Shown: positions 7,063-14,469 of the stretch, one piece after another
Layout: each line of letters begins with the position of its first letter
Position numbering within the stretch: the first letter of the stretch is position 1
Origin: Dehalococcoidia bacterium
GTDB taxonomy: Bacteria > Chloroflexota > Dehalococcoidia > Dehalococcoidales > CSSed11-197
Assembly (NCBI GenBank): GCA_003552785.1
Contig: PUOQ01000020.1
Span: 1-18,525 of the forward strand
DNA: 18,525 nucleotides
Direction of reading: 5' to 3'
Made by a program: the position numbers and the translations under genes
The notes under the pieces: generated by a model
Told to the model about the DNA's origin: nothing
Seen by the model: the letters and a program-made list of their open reading frames with translations, nothing else
Databases searched by the model: none

Positions 7063-7479
7063 TCAGGCTGCAGCTGCCGGGTTTAAAGCCGGTTGACCTT
7101 TGCCGTTGCCGGTGTAAAAATAGCCGGTAACCTCCGGCCTTACCAGGTACATGATTATAAGAATGCCGGCAATGGTGCCAACCGGTACATTCAGGATGCT
7201 GATGCCGGCCTGGACTATGCCGAGGTTGCGCGCCCAGCTTGCACCTTTAACTGTGCCTATGGCTGCCACCAGGGAAATGATAAAAAATCCGAGTAGAAAA
7301 ATGGCCCCTGTACCGGCAAACAGGACGATTACGTTGGGGAAGACACCAAAGCCGTAACCGACCATGCCGATAAATGCCGGCAATATCACAAGGAGCATGG
7401 TCAGGATGCCTAAAAAAGCGGTTACCGCGCAAAATATCTGCCAGATAGCTACCAGAAGCAGGTGTTGTGGTCTTTCCAT
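7063..7479 (-). CDS. Small four-helix membrane protein, paralogue of the next gene
   Basis: This 138-residue hydrophobic protein starts at the ATG at 7479, which has AGGAGG 7 nt upstream (7487-7492); an upstream in-frame start at 7497 lacks a binding site. It has about four membrane helices: residues 7-32, 45-65, a third containing FFIISLVAAIGTV, and a fourth with VPVGTIAGILIIMYLV. Between helices 3 and 4 is GASWARNLGIVQAG, and the last helix is followed by RPEVTGYF. This WAR...GI...G.ILI.YL.RPEV pattern occurs in many unannotated bacterial membrane proteins of unknown function. It shares most of its length with the protein encoded at 7744-8145, so the pair is a tandem duplication. No enzymatic motif is visible. 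Confidence 0.75.
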   Translation of the reverse strand: MERPQHLLLVAIWQIFCAVTAFLGILTMLLVILPAFIGMVGYGFGVFPNVIVLFAGTGAIFLLGFFIISLVAAIGTVKGASWARNLGIVQAGISILNVPVGTIAGILIIMYLVRPEVTGYFYTGNGKGQPALNPAAAA

Positions 7480-7665
7480 TTCAGTTCCTCCTCGCAAAAC
7501 TTACAAAAGATTTACGTTTTTATTTTCTGCAAATATAAACGCTCTTGCGCCGGTTTGGTTAGCACCAGAAACTGGAAAATGTTTAACCGGCTTTTTGAGG
7601 CTGTCATCTGCCGGGTATCTGGAGCAGGCCGGGCACAGGTTCCCTGTGTAATTGGCGGGCGTAAA

Positions 7666-7698
7666 AAAGCCCTGCCGTCTGGTTAACAGCAGGGCTTT
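7666..7698 (-). terminator. Rho-independent terminator of the second small membrane protein gene
   Basis: A 10-bp perfect stem AAAGCCCTGC/GCAGGGCTTT (7666-7675 and 7689-7698) is followed on the minus strand by a run of T, giving CTTTTTTAC. It lies 45 nt after the stop at 7744. The loop contains TGGTTAAC, also found in the loop of the hairpin at 7004-7038, which suggests the terminator was duplicated with the gene. Confidence 0.75.
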
Positions 7699-7743
7699 AA
7701 TGTTAAGTGGTGAGCAAGGGGGTGTGTGATTGGGCCGGCTGGT

Positions 7744-8145
7744 TCAGGAGGGCTGATTCTGAACCGGATGGCCGCCACCCTGGAAATATTGTGTAACCTC
7801 CGGCCTTACCAGGTACATAATTATAAGTATACCGATGATTGTGCCAACAGGAACGTTTAAGATATTCAAAACCGCCTGAACTATGCCGAGGTTGCGCGCC
7901 CAGCTTGCTCCTTTGATCGTACCGATGCCCGCTACCAGGGAAATGATAAAATAAACCAGTACAAAAAAGAGCCCTGTTCCGGCAAAAAGCAGGAATATAA
8001 CCGAAGGGATATCTGGATCTGTAGTTGGCACTCCGACCCACATGAAGACCATAAAAAGTATTAATGTGAGGATGCCTAAAAAAGCGATTACCGCGCAGAA
8101 TATCTGCCAGATAGCTACCAGAAGCAGGTGCTGTGGTTTTTCCAT
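7744..8145 (-). CDS. Small four-helix membrane protein, paralogue of the previous gene
   Basis: A 133-residue membrane protein starting at an ATG with AAAGGGGG 6 nt upstream. Its first 27 residues (EKPQHLLLVAIWQIFCAV and on) and the segment from helix 3 to the end (IKGASWARNLGIVQAV, VPVGTIIGILIIMYLV, RPEVTQYF) are nearly identical to the protein at 7063-7479. The stretch between (residues 28-60, including VGVPTTDPDIPS) has diverged, and so has the short hydrophilic tail GGGHPVQNQPS. Four membrane helices are expected. Each gene has its own ribosome binding site and terminator, so they are probably separate transcription units. The function is unknown. Confidence 0.75.
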   Translation of the reverse strand: MEKPQHLLLVAIWQIFCAVIAFLGILTLILFMVFMWVGVPTTDPDIPSVIFLLFAGTGLFFVLVYFIISLVAGIGTIKGASWARNLGIVQAVLNILNVPVGTIIGILIIMYLVRPEVTQYFQGGGHPVQNQPS

Positions 8146-8292
8146 ATAAAACCCCCTTTATTTATTTAACAGTGCAGGATTTCATTGTATAGTATTACCA
8201 CCCGGTCTTGTAAAGCCGCCCGTACATTAACGGGCCGGTTTTTGTTAATTAAAAAAAATTAATAACCGGGGCCGTAATTATGCTTGTTATTG

Positions 8293-8329
8293 TTACCCAA
8301 AAAGGGTAAAATAATACCCATAATGGGTA
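8293..8329 (+). promoter_or_regulatory. Two phased inverted repeats over the start of the HTH-nucleotidyltransferase gene, probable operator
   Basis: TTACCC-AAAAA-GGGTAA (8293-8309) is followed by TACCC-ATAAT-GGGTA (8315-8329). Both have the same arms and 5-nt spacers, and their centres are 21 bp apart, two helical turns. The second repeat contains the ATG at 8323. This is the layout expected for cooperative binding of a dimeric winged-helix repressor, most simply autoregulation by the protein encoded here. Binding is inferred, not shown. Confidence 0.6.
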
Positions 8330-8934
8330 ACACTTTAGATAAAAAATCATTGTGCGATGTCCTTTTTGGCAAAACACGCCAGGGAGTTCTTGCGCTTATT
8401 TTCGGACATGCCGACAGGTCCTTTTATACAAGTCAAATTCTTGATACTGTAAAAACAGGCCGTGGCACAGTTCAGAGAGAGTTAAAAAACCTTACTGAGG
8501 CCGGCATAATCATACGTGAAGTGGAAGGAAGGCAGGTCTATTACCGGGCAAATCACCAATGCCCCATTTTTAATGAGTTAAAGAGCATTATTGCAAAAAC
8601 TTTTGGTATTGCCGATGTTATAAGGAGCTTTCTTTTAACTGTACAGGATAACATCAGCATTGCTTTTATTTTTGGCTCGATTGCCAGTGGGAGTGAAGCA
8701 AGAACCAGTGATATAGACATTGTAGTTGTAGGTGATATTTCTTTCGGCCAAGTGACCTCTCTTGTTTCAGGCGCAGAGCAAAAACTTGGCCGGGAAATTA
8801 ACCCGGTTGTGTATACGGTAACTGAGTTCAGGCAAAAGGTAAAAGAAGAGCATCATTTCGTGAAAAGTGTTGTTGGTGGTGAAAAAATATTTTTGATTGG
8901 TGGTGAAGATGAGCTTGCAAGAATGGTTGAATAA
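8323..8934 (+). CDS. Winged-helix regulator fused to a minimal nucleotidyltransferase (MNT) domain
   Basis: Counting from the ATG at 8323 the protein has 203 residues. Residues about 15-78 form a winged helix of the ArsR/MarR kind, with a recognition-helix region TGRGTVQRELKNLTEAG and a wing EVEGRQVYYRAN. Residues 110-200 form a minimal nucleotidyltransferase: FIFGSIASGSEA with G118-S119, then SDIDIVVVG with D130 and D132, the metal-binding pair of the pol-beta superfamily. This fusion is known in bacteria and archaea, and MNT domains often pair with HEPN proteins, but no HEPN gene is next to it here. The start is uncertain: no good binding site precedes 8323, and a TTG at 8284 is in frame. 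A role as an autoregulated repressor, possibly modifying a partner, is inferred. It converges with the polymerase gene, stop codons 4 nt apart. Confidence 0.8.
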   Translation: MGNTLDKKSLCDVLFGKTRQGVLALIFGHADRSFYTSQILDTVKTGRGTVQRELKNLTEAGIIIREVEGRQVYYRANHQCPIFNELKSIIAKTFGIADVIRSFLLTVQDNISIAFIFGSIASGSEARTSDIDIVVVGDISFGQVTSLVSGAEQKLGREINPVVYTVTEFRQKVKEEHHFVKSVVGGEKIFLIGGEDELARMVE

Positions 8935-8938
8935 CCCC

Positions 8939-11900
8939 CTACCCCCAGTCTTTTGAAGCGGGGACTTTTTCCAGTGCATTAAACGGCCTGACCTGGTTTA
9001 CCACCACGTTGCAGGTGCCTTCACGTCTGGAAAGTGTGCCTTTCACCACCAGGAAAGGGGCCTTGAACTTGACCTCGTTTTGCTTGAAGACTTTGGGAAA
9101 CACCATAAGCGGGGTGTGGCCGAACTCGTCTTCGAGGGTTATATATACTACTTTGCCCAGCGGCCTCTGCCTGCGGATTACCAGGCCGGCAGTGGTAAGG
9201 CGGGCTCCGTCTGCCATGCGGGCAATGTCTTTGCTGGTGCTTAAGTGCGCCGGGAAATGGCGCCTCAACCCGGCCATTACGTGCCCGGCTGGGTGGAGGC
9301 TCAGGGTGGAGTATTCTTCCTGCATTCGCTCCCAGGCATCCGGCGGTTTTAGTTTCACCATGTCCTGATCGGTCGGGAGGGGGAGGGGAAGCTGGGAGTT
9401 TAAAGGCCGGTAGATAAGGCCTATCTGCCACCTTGAGTGCCTGCGGTTTGATTCAAAGCTGTCGAAAGCGCCGGCCCCGGCCAGATTCAGGGCAACCTCT
9501 TTCAGAATTCCGGTGCGGGTAAGAAAGTCGCCAATGCTTGTGAAGCTTCCCTGCCTTTTTCTGCCGGCTTCTATGGCCCGGGCTGAAGACTGGCCCAGGC
9601 CGGAGACGTTTAAAAAACCAAGGCGTATGGCATTGTTTTCTATATGGCAGTGGGCATGGCTTGAGTTGATGTCCGGGTTCAGCACCCTTATGCCGTGCCT
9701 CCCGGCATCTTCCTTAAGGGTTTCGAGGTTGTAAAAACCCATTGGCTGCTCCTTGAAGATGGCGGCGAAGAACTCCAGCGGGTAGTGGCATTTGAGCCAG
9801 GCGGACTGGTAGGCTGTTACCCCGAAGGCAAAGGCGTGGGATTCGGGGAACATGTACAGGCCGTTGAACTTGTTAAAGATTTTTTCTGCTTTCTCCTGGC
9901 CGATGCCCCTTTGCCCGGCGCCATGGATAAATTCTTCCCGGTAGAGGTTGATCAACCCGGTGTTGTTTTTTCTGCCAAAGGCGCGGCGCAAAAGGTCGGC
10001 TCTGGATGGGCTGAAGCCGGCGATGTCTGTTGCCAGCTGGTTCAGCTGGTCCTGGAAAAGCACCACCCCCAGGGTGCGCTCCAGGGAACGCTTTTCCAGC
10101 GGGTGGTCATAGGTTACCGGTTTTTTGCCGCTTCTTCTTAAAAGATATTCCTGTACGCCGCCGTTAACACCCACCCCCGGCCTCACCGCACCCACTTCGT
10201 GGGCCATATCCAGCAGGTTGCGGGGTTTTAAGCGGGTGATGGTCTGGAGTTGAGCGGCCGATTCGACCTGGAATATGCCGATGGCATCACCCCTGCAGAG
10301 CATGTCGTAAACGGCACTGTCTTCAAAGTCGATGCGTGAAAGGTCCAGTTTTTTACCGGTTCGCTCATGCACCAGCTTTACAGTGGTTTCCAGTTGCGAG
10401 AGGGCACCCAGTGCCAGGAAGTCTATCTTTACAAATCCGGCGTCATCTATGCTGTCTTTATCCCACTGGCAGATGTAGCGCCCGTCTATAGCGCCCCTCT
10501 GGACGGGGACCATGTCTATCAGCGGCTTTGAAGAAATTATCATGCCGCCGGGGTGCTGCCCCATGTATTTGGGAAAGCCATCCAGCTCGCCTGAAAGGCG
10601 GATAAGGTCCCGCCAGCCGGGCGCGGTTATTTTTTGCTTGAAGTGGGGGCATTTTTGCATCTGCTGCTTCAGGTTTTTGGCACTGCCGTAGTCGGCTTGT
10701 TTACATAACCTGTCAATTTCTTCCGGGGGCAGGCTCAGGGCTTTGCCCAGGTCCCGGGTTGCGCCTTTGATCTGGTAGGTGGCAATGGTGGCGGTCAGGG
10801 CTGCATGCTGCCAGCCCCATTTCCGGTGTGTTTTTAGAATCAGGCTTTCGCGGATGGTTCGCGGGAAGTCGAGGTCGATATCGGGCACATTGGTCATTAC
10901 ATCTGCCGGCAGAAAGCGCTCCAGCGAAAGGTTGTATTTAAGCGGGTCTATATGGGAAAGGCCTATCAGGTAGCCTGTCATAAGGGACACCGATGAACCC
11001 CGCCCCCGGCCCGGAGGGTTTTCTTCGATGGGTTCATCTTCCCGGGCCAGGCCCTGTTCCAGCATAGCCTCCCGGCCCAGCTTGATGACCTCGTGGTAGA
11101 GAAGAAGAAAGCCGGCCAGGCGGTACCTGCTTATGAGTTCAAGCTCCTGCGAGAGCCTTTCTTCCACCGCCGGGGTGACGGAGCCGTAGCGCCTGGCGGC
11201 TGCTTCATAGCACAGCTTTTCAAGGTAGCTTTCCGGTGTATACCCCGGGGGAGAGGGGTAGGAGGGGAAGGTGTAATTCAGTTCTTTTGACAGGTTAAAG
11301 GTGCAGCGCCCGGCTATTTCAGCCGTGTTGCTGACGGCCCCGGGGCAATCTCTGAAAAGCCTGCCTAGCTCTTCCCTTTTTCTTAAATAGAATTCGGAGT
11401 TGGGGCGGCGCTCCCGGTGGCTTTCCTCCAGGCTTTTGTTGTGCCTGATGCTTGCCAGGCAGTCCTGCAGCTGGTGCCTATGGCGCGCATGGTAGTGGAC
11501 GTTTCCGGTGGCGGCTGGCCGGGCGCCGGTTTCCCTTGCCAGTTCAAGAAGCCTCCTGTTTCGTTCTCCATCGCCGAATACCCGGTTGTGCTGGATTTCT
11601 ATACAGTAATTGTCTGCCCCGAACCATTCCTGGTATTTTTTAATTAAAGCCTTTGCCCGGCCATATTGTCCTGCATCTGCCAGCCGGGCGAGCTCGCCTT
11701 CTGGGCAGCCGGAAAGGGCAATCAGGCCGCCGGCGTGTTCCTTCAGGTGCCGGGGGTCCAGGCGGGGCATATTTCGTTCTCCGGCGGCGTGGGCCAGGGT
11801 AATCAGGCGGCACAGGTTGACATAACCGGCGGAGTTCCTGACCAGCAGGGTCAGGTGGCAGCCGCCTTCCAGGGTGATTTCGGCACCGGTTATGGCATGC

Positions 11901-12076
11901 ATATCAAGCGAACCGGCCAGGCGCGAAAAGTGCATGGCACCACAGAGGTTGTCATGGTCGGTAACTGCCAGGGCCGAGTATCCCAGCTCCCTGGCGGTGA
12001 GTATCAGCTCTTCCAGTGAAGAGGCTCCGTCCTGAAACGAGTAGTAACTGTGGCAGTGAAGTTCGGCGTAGTTCAT
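8939..12076 (-). CDS. dnaE2: Error-prone DNA polymerase III alpha subunit, DnaE2/ImuC type
   Basis: A C-family polymerase of 1045 residues that would carry out damage-tolerant synthesis with the ImuB-like protein of the same operon. The PHP domain is at 1-200 (LHCHSYYSFQDGASS from residue 6, then VTDHDNL), followed by CRLITLAHAAG, typical of DnaE2. The catalytic palm has GRGRGSS, PDIDLDF at 398-404 and KIDFLALGAL with D552; all three acidic positions are kept. SRADLLRRAFGRK and SHAFAFGVTAYQSAWLKCHY follow. An OB-fold lies at about 955-1030 (GLVIRRQRPLGKVVYITLED). It ends soon after, without the extended tau-binding tail of replicative DnaE. The ATG start has AGGAG 9 nt upstream, inside the last codons of the preceding gene, from which it is 3 nt away. 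I infer it is not the main replicase. Confidence 0.9.
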   Translation of the reverse strand: MNYAELHCHSYYSFQDGASSLEELILTARELGYSALAVTDHDNLCGAMHFSRLAGSLDMHAITGAEITLEGGCHLTLLVRNSAGYVNLCRLITLAHAAGERNMPRLDPRHLKEHAGGLIALSGCPEGELARLADAGQYGRAKALIKKYQEWFGADNYCIEIQHNRVFGDGERNRRLLELARETGARPAATGNVHYHARHRHQLQDCLASIRHNKSLEESHRERRPNSEFYLRKREELGRLFRDCPGAVSNTAEIAGRCTFNLSKELNYTFPSYPSPPGYTPESYLEKLCYEAAARRYGSVTPAVEERLSQELELISRYRLAGFLLLYHEVIKLGREAMLEQGLAREDEPIEENPPGRGRGSSVSLMTGYLIGLSHIDPLKYNLSLERFLPADVMTNVPDIDLDFPRTIRESLILKTHRKWGWQHAALTATIATYQIKGATRDLGKALSLPPEEIDRLCKQADYGSAKNLKQQMQKCPHFKQKITAPGWRDLIRLSGELDGFPKYMGQHPGGMIISSKPLIDMVPVQRGAIDGRYICQWDKDSIDDAGFVKIDFLALGALSQLETTVKLVHERTGKKLDLSRIDFEDSAVYDMLCRGDAIGIFQVESAAQLQTITRLKPRNLLDMAHEVGAVRPGVGVNGGVQEYLLRRSGKKPVTYDHPLEKRSLERTLGVVLFQDQLNQLATDIAGFSPSRADLLRRAFGRKNNTGLINLYREEFIHGAGQRGIGQEKAEKIFNKFNGLYMFPESHAFAFGVTAYQSAWLKCHYPLEFFAAIFKEQPMGFYNLETLKEDAGRHGIRVLNPDINSSHAHCHIENNAIRLGFLNVSGLGQSSARAIEAGRKRQGSFTSIGDFLTRTGILKEVALNLAGAGAFDSFESNRRHSRWQIGLIYRPLNSQLPLPLPTDQDMVKLKPPDAWERMQEEYSTLSLHPAGHVMAGLRRHFPAHLSTSKDIARMADGARLTTAGLVIRRQRPLGKVVYITLEDEFGHTPLMVFPKVFKQNEVKFKAPFLVVKGTLSRREGTCNVVVNQVRPFNALEKVPASKDWG

Positions 12077-12079
12077 GGT

Positions 12080-12364
12080 TTAGTACTCCTGGCGGTACCA
12101 GCAGTTTTTAATCTGGTCTTTGTAGATTACCAGCCTCTGCCCGGTGGAAAGCGTTACGGCATAATAGATGCGCGAAACAGGGCTGCTGCGCCACCATTCA
12201 TCGTCAATGCGCCAGCTGTCCTCGATGGCGGCAATGCGCCGCCTTCCCCTGTTTTCAAGCGCCTCCGGCAATCCGCCGGCGCCTTCTATAATTGAAAGCG
12301 GTTCCGGTTCATTTACCCGTTTAAGGGTGCCAGTACGTGGCGCCTTTCCGGTATCCTCGACCAT
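12080..12364 (-). CDS. Small ImuB-C-terminus/DUF6504-like protein of the mutasome operon
   Basis: A 94-residue protein between the inactive Y-family polymerase and the DnaE2-type polymerase. The conserved part is residues 43-94: RIAAIEDSWRIDDEWWRSSP, then SRIYYAVTLSTGQRLVIYKD, then a final CWYRQEY. The same Trp-rich pattern (WR..PEWWR....YYRV....G.R..L....W) forms the C-terminal end of long ImuB proteins and resembles DUF6504 proteins found beside Y-family polymerases. It therefore looks like an ImuB C-terminal domain encoded as a separate chain. The ATG at 12364 has AGGGAAG 7 nt upstream and lies 52 nt inside the end of the upstream gene, implying translational coupling. I infer it bridges ImuB and DnaE2. 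The DUF assignment is from memory. Confidence 0.75.
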   Translation of the reverse strand: MVEDTGKAPRTGTLKRVNEPEPLSIIEGAGGLPEALENRGRRRIAAIEDSWRIDDEWWRSSPVSRIYYAVTLSTGQRLVIYKDQIKNCWYRQEY

Positions 12365-13488
12365 GGCTCGACTTCCCTGAATTTAAATACTTTGGGGCTG
12401 CCCATCTTGAATTCCATCTGGCGCATTTCGTTTAAGAAGTTGTCCCGGCTTCTTATGTCCGGCAGAAGGCTGTTTTGCCGCCCGGCCAGGCAGGTGGAGC
12501 CGGTTATTACTACCCCCGCCTCTTCAACCGGGCCGGGCTGGGGGCAGGATTCCAGAACGTGCTTTATGCGCCTCAGGCAGGTTCTGGTGTCGGGTGCGGG
12601 TTGCTTGAAATGCACCGCTTTCCGGTAGTACTGGCAGCTGGTAGTACGGGTCCAGATTTCTGCACATAAGATACCCATTCCCCGGGGGGTGAGTTCTGCA
12701 AAGGCGCGTTTTAACATATCTTCGAATGAGAGCAGTAAAACATCCAGCGAAACGGTAACCGTTGCCAGTTCCTGCCTTTCCTCGATGATCCGGCGGGCGG
12801 GGCGGGGGTGCAATGGCTCGCTGTCCTGCCCGTTTGAGAGCTCCCATATTCTTTTGCCTTCCGGGCCGAACTGGGCTTCGAGCGCCGGGCGGGGCAGGGC
12901 TGCAATTTGCCCCAGTGTTTTGAGGCCAAAGCCTGCCAGGCTGGCCTTTGCCCCGGCTGAAACCGGCAGCCTGGAGCAGGGGGTGTTTCTGATAAAATCA
13001 CAGTTGTTTGAGGCAAGGCTTTTGCATCCGCCCGGCGTTGCGGCTGCGGCTGCCAGCATTGCCGGGAATTTACCCGCTGCAATGCCGAAACGGGGCTCAA
13101 AAACCAGCGGTATACCCTCCATCAGTGCCTTTATGAACCCGGTTTCGTCCGGGTATATAAGCTCCATGCCTTTCATGCTTGTGTATATTACCCCCGGTTC
13201 GGGGCCTTCCAGCAGGGGGCTTTTTAACTGCATATGGTCAAGCATGGTGTTGAACACGGACTGGTATCCGGCAAGATCGGCATTTAGTACTTCTACATCT
13301 CCGTAGAGGCCAAGCGCCCGTTCCAGCGCCATGCCGGCTTCCAGGCCCCGGAGCTGGGGGGAATAATCCATCAGGCGTTTTTTTGAGCCGGCCTCCCTGG
13401 CTATTACTGCTGCTTTTGCCAGGCCGGGGTTTTTTAACTTTTCGCACTTCAGGGGGAAGTGGGGTATCAGGACACACATCATTTGCAT
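12313..13488 (-). CDS. imuB: ImuB-like, catalytically inactive Y-family DNA polymerase
   Basis: A 391-residue protein with the Y-family fold: palm/fingers to about 160 (FGIAAGKFPAMLAAAAA), a thumb with GLKTLGQIAALPRPAL, and a little-finger domain to about 340. The catalytic acids are gone. Where active DinB has DxD near residue 9, this has P9-H10-F11 (CVLIPHFPLKCE). Where it has SIDEA, this has S104-M-K106-G107-M. Loss of these acids is the hallmark of ImuB, which acts as an adaptor linking DnaE2 to the beta clamp. The ATG at 13488 was chosen because AGGTGG lies 5 nt upstream; a GTG at 13497 is in frame. It heads a LexA-controlled operon, and no ImuA-like gene is in the window. Confidence 0.87.
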   Translation of the reverse strand: MQMMCVLIPHFPLKCEKLKNPGLAKAAVIAREAGSKKRLMDYSPQLRGLEAGMALERALGLYGDVEVLNADLAGYQSVFNTMLDHMQLKSPLLEGPEPGVIYTSMKGMELIYPDETGFIKALMEGIPLVFEPRFGIAAGKFPAMLAAAAATPGGCKSLASNNCDFIRNTPCSRLPVSAGAKASLAGFGLKTLGQIAALPRPALEAQFGPEGKRIWELSNGQDSEPLHPRPARRIIEERQELATVTVSLDVLLLSFEDMLKRAFAELTPRGMGILCAEIWTRTTSCQYYRKAVHFKQPAPDTRTCLRRIKHVLESCPQPGPVEEAGVVITGSTCLAGRQNSLLPDIRSRDNFLNEMRQMEFKMGSPKVFKFREVEPWSRIPERRHVLAPLNG

Positions 13489-13527
13489 TGTTTCCACCTG
13501 CGGTTTTCGGGGCTTATTAGAATATAT

Positions 13528-13557
13528 ATTCTATAGAACAGATGTTCATTTTGTCAA
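13528..13557 (-). promoter_or_regulatory. Promoter of the imuB-dnaE2 operon
   Basis: Reading leftwards on the minus strand, a perfect -35 TTGACA (13557-13552) is followed after 18 nt by a -10 TAGAAT (13533-13528), five of six consensus bases. Transcription would start about 32 nt before the imuB ATG. The LexA box fills most of the spacer. Confidence 0.75.
13536..13547 (-). promoter_or_regulatory. LexA (SOS) box
   Basis: GAACATCTGTTC on the minus strand is a perfect GAAC-N4-GTTC palindrome, the core of the Gram-positive (Bacillus-type) LexA operator. Lying between -35 and -10, bound LexA would block RNA polymerase, and the operon would be induced by DNA damage. The box is 15 bp upstream of the divergent DUF72 gene's -35, so control of that gene is less likely. 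Confidence 0.82.
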
Positions 13558-13561
13558 GGGC

Positions 13562-13590
13562 TTAACTCCGGCTGCGGGCTGGGTTATAAT
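13562..13590 (+). promoter_or_regulatory. Promoter of the DUF72 gene, leaderless
   Basis: TTAACT (13562-13567), a 17-nt spacer and a perfect TATAAT (13585-13590) form a sigma-A type promoter. The ATG of the DUF72 gene starts 7 nt after the -10, at the position where transcription should begin. The GTGATG has no ribosome binding site upstream, so the mRNA is probably leaderless. Confidence 0.6.
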
Positions 13591-13596
13591 TGGGTG

Positions 13597-14454
13597 ATGG
13601 CAGAACAGATTTACATTGGTACTTCGGGGTGGAGTTATCCCCGGGGCGAAGGTAGCTGGAAGGGGCATTTTTACCCGCCGGGAACCAGGAATGAGCTGGC
13701 CTATTACAGCCGCTTTTTTAAAACTGTGGAAATAAACTCTTCTTTTTACCGCCCGCCTGACCCGGCAATGGCCAGGAAGTGGGCTGAAGTGACTCCGGAA
13801 GGATTTTTATTCGGGGTGAAACTGTGGCAGAAGTTTACCCACCCTAAAATGTATGAAGCCGCTACCGGTGAGGTTGCGGCAATTTCGGCACGGGATGTCG
13901 AGCTTTTTGAGAGTGGCATTGAGCCGCTGGGGCGGGTGGGGAAGCTGGGAGTGCTCCTGGCCCAGTTTCCGCCGGGCTTTACCAATGATGGCTACGGGCG
14001 CGATATTTTAAAGGCGGTAATAAACACCTTTGCTAAATATCGCCTGGCGGTTGAACTGCGCCACCGCTCCTGGAGCGATGACGCCGGCACCGCTGCTCTT
14101 TTGAAGCAGGCAGGTGCAAGCTGGGTAGCTACTGATGAGCCCAGGTTCAGCTCTTCTGTTGCGGCTGAAATACCGCAAACCTCCGCTATTTCCTACCTTC
14201 GCTTTCATGGCAGGAATGCCGCTATGTGGTGGAAGGGCAACGTGGAAACGCGCTACAGGTACCTCTATTCGGCTGAAGAGATTAACCAGCTGGCCCAAAA
14301 AGTTGAGGCTGCCAGTGCCGCAGCCTCAACGGTATTTGCCTATTTTAACAACCACTATCAGGCTTTTGCGCCCCGGAATGCCCTGGACCTGGCAAGGGCG
14401 CTGAAGTTGCCTGCTGAAGGTTCGCAGTCCGGAATGCTGTGGCCGGAAGAATAA
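13597..14454 (+). CDS. DUF72 family protein (YecE-like)
   Basis: A 285-residue cytoplasmic protein with the TIM-barrel DUF72 fold. Family signatures appear in order: IYIGTSGWSYPRGEGSWKG near the N-terminus, FKTVEINSSFYRPP, GFLFGVKLWQKFTH, LAQFPPGF, AVELRHRSW, YLRFHGR, and the closing FAYFNNHYQAFAPRNA. The length is normal for the family and nothing is missing. Its biochemical role is not established; some members lie next to DNA repair genes and a nuclease-like role has been proposed. Here it is divergent from an SOS-controlled mutasome, in keeping with that association. GTG at 13594 is the alternative start. Confidence 0.9.
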   Translation: MAEQIYIGTSGWSYPRGEGSWKGHFYPPGTRNELAYYSRFFKTVEINSSFYRPPDPAMARKWAEVTPEGFLFGVKLWQKFTHPKMYEAATGEVAAISARDVELFESGIEPLGRVGKLGVLLAQFPPGFTNDGYGRDILKAVINTFAKYRLAVELRHRSWSDDAGTAALLKQAGASWVATDEPRFSSSVAAEIPQTSAISYLRFHGRNAAMWWKGNVETRYRYLYSAEEINQLAQKVEAASAAASTVFAYFNNHYQAFAPRNALDLARALKLPAEGSQSGMLWPEE

Positions 14455-14469
14455 ATTATCCGGCTTCCT

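Noticed and set aside
8230..8276. Imperfect hairpin of GGGCCGGTT and AACCGGGGCC flanking an AT-rich core upstream of the HTH-nucleotidyltransferase gene.
   Set aside because: Pairing is interrupted and no T-run follows in a useful direction; it may simply be AT-rich promoter DNA.
8939..12076. Possibility that the C-family polymerase is the main replicase (DnaE1/DnaE3).
   Set aside because: It is shorter than replicative DnaE, has the DnaE2-type PHP sequence and is in an SOS-controlled operon with ImuB. A genome search for PolC or another DnaE would confirm.
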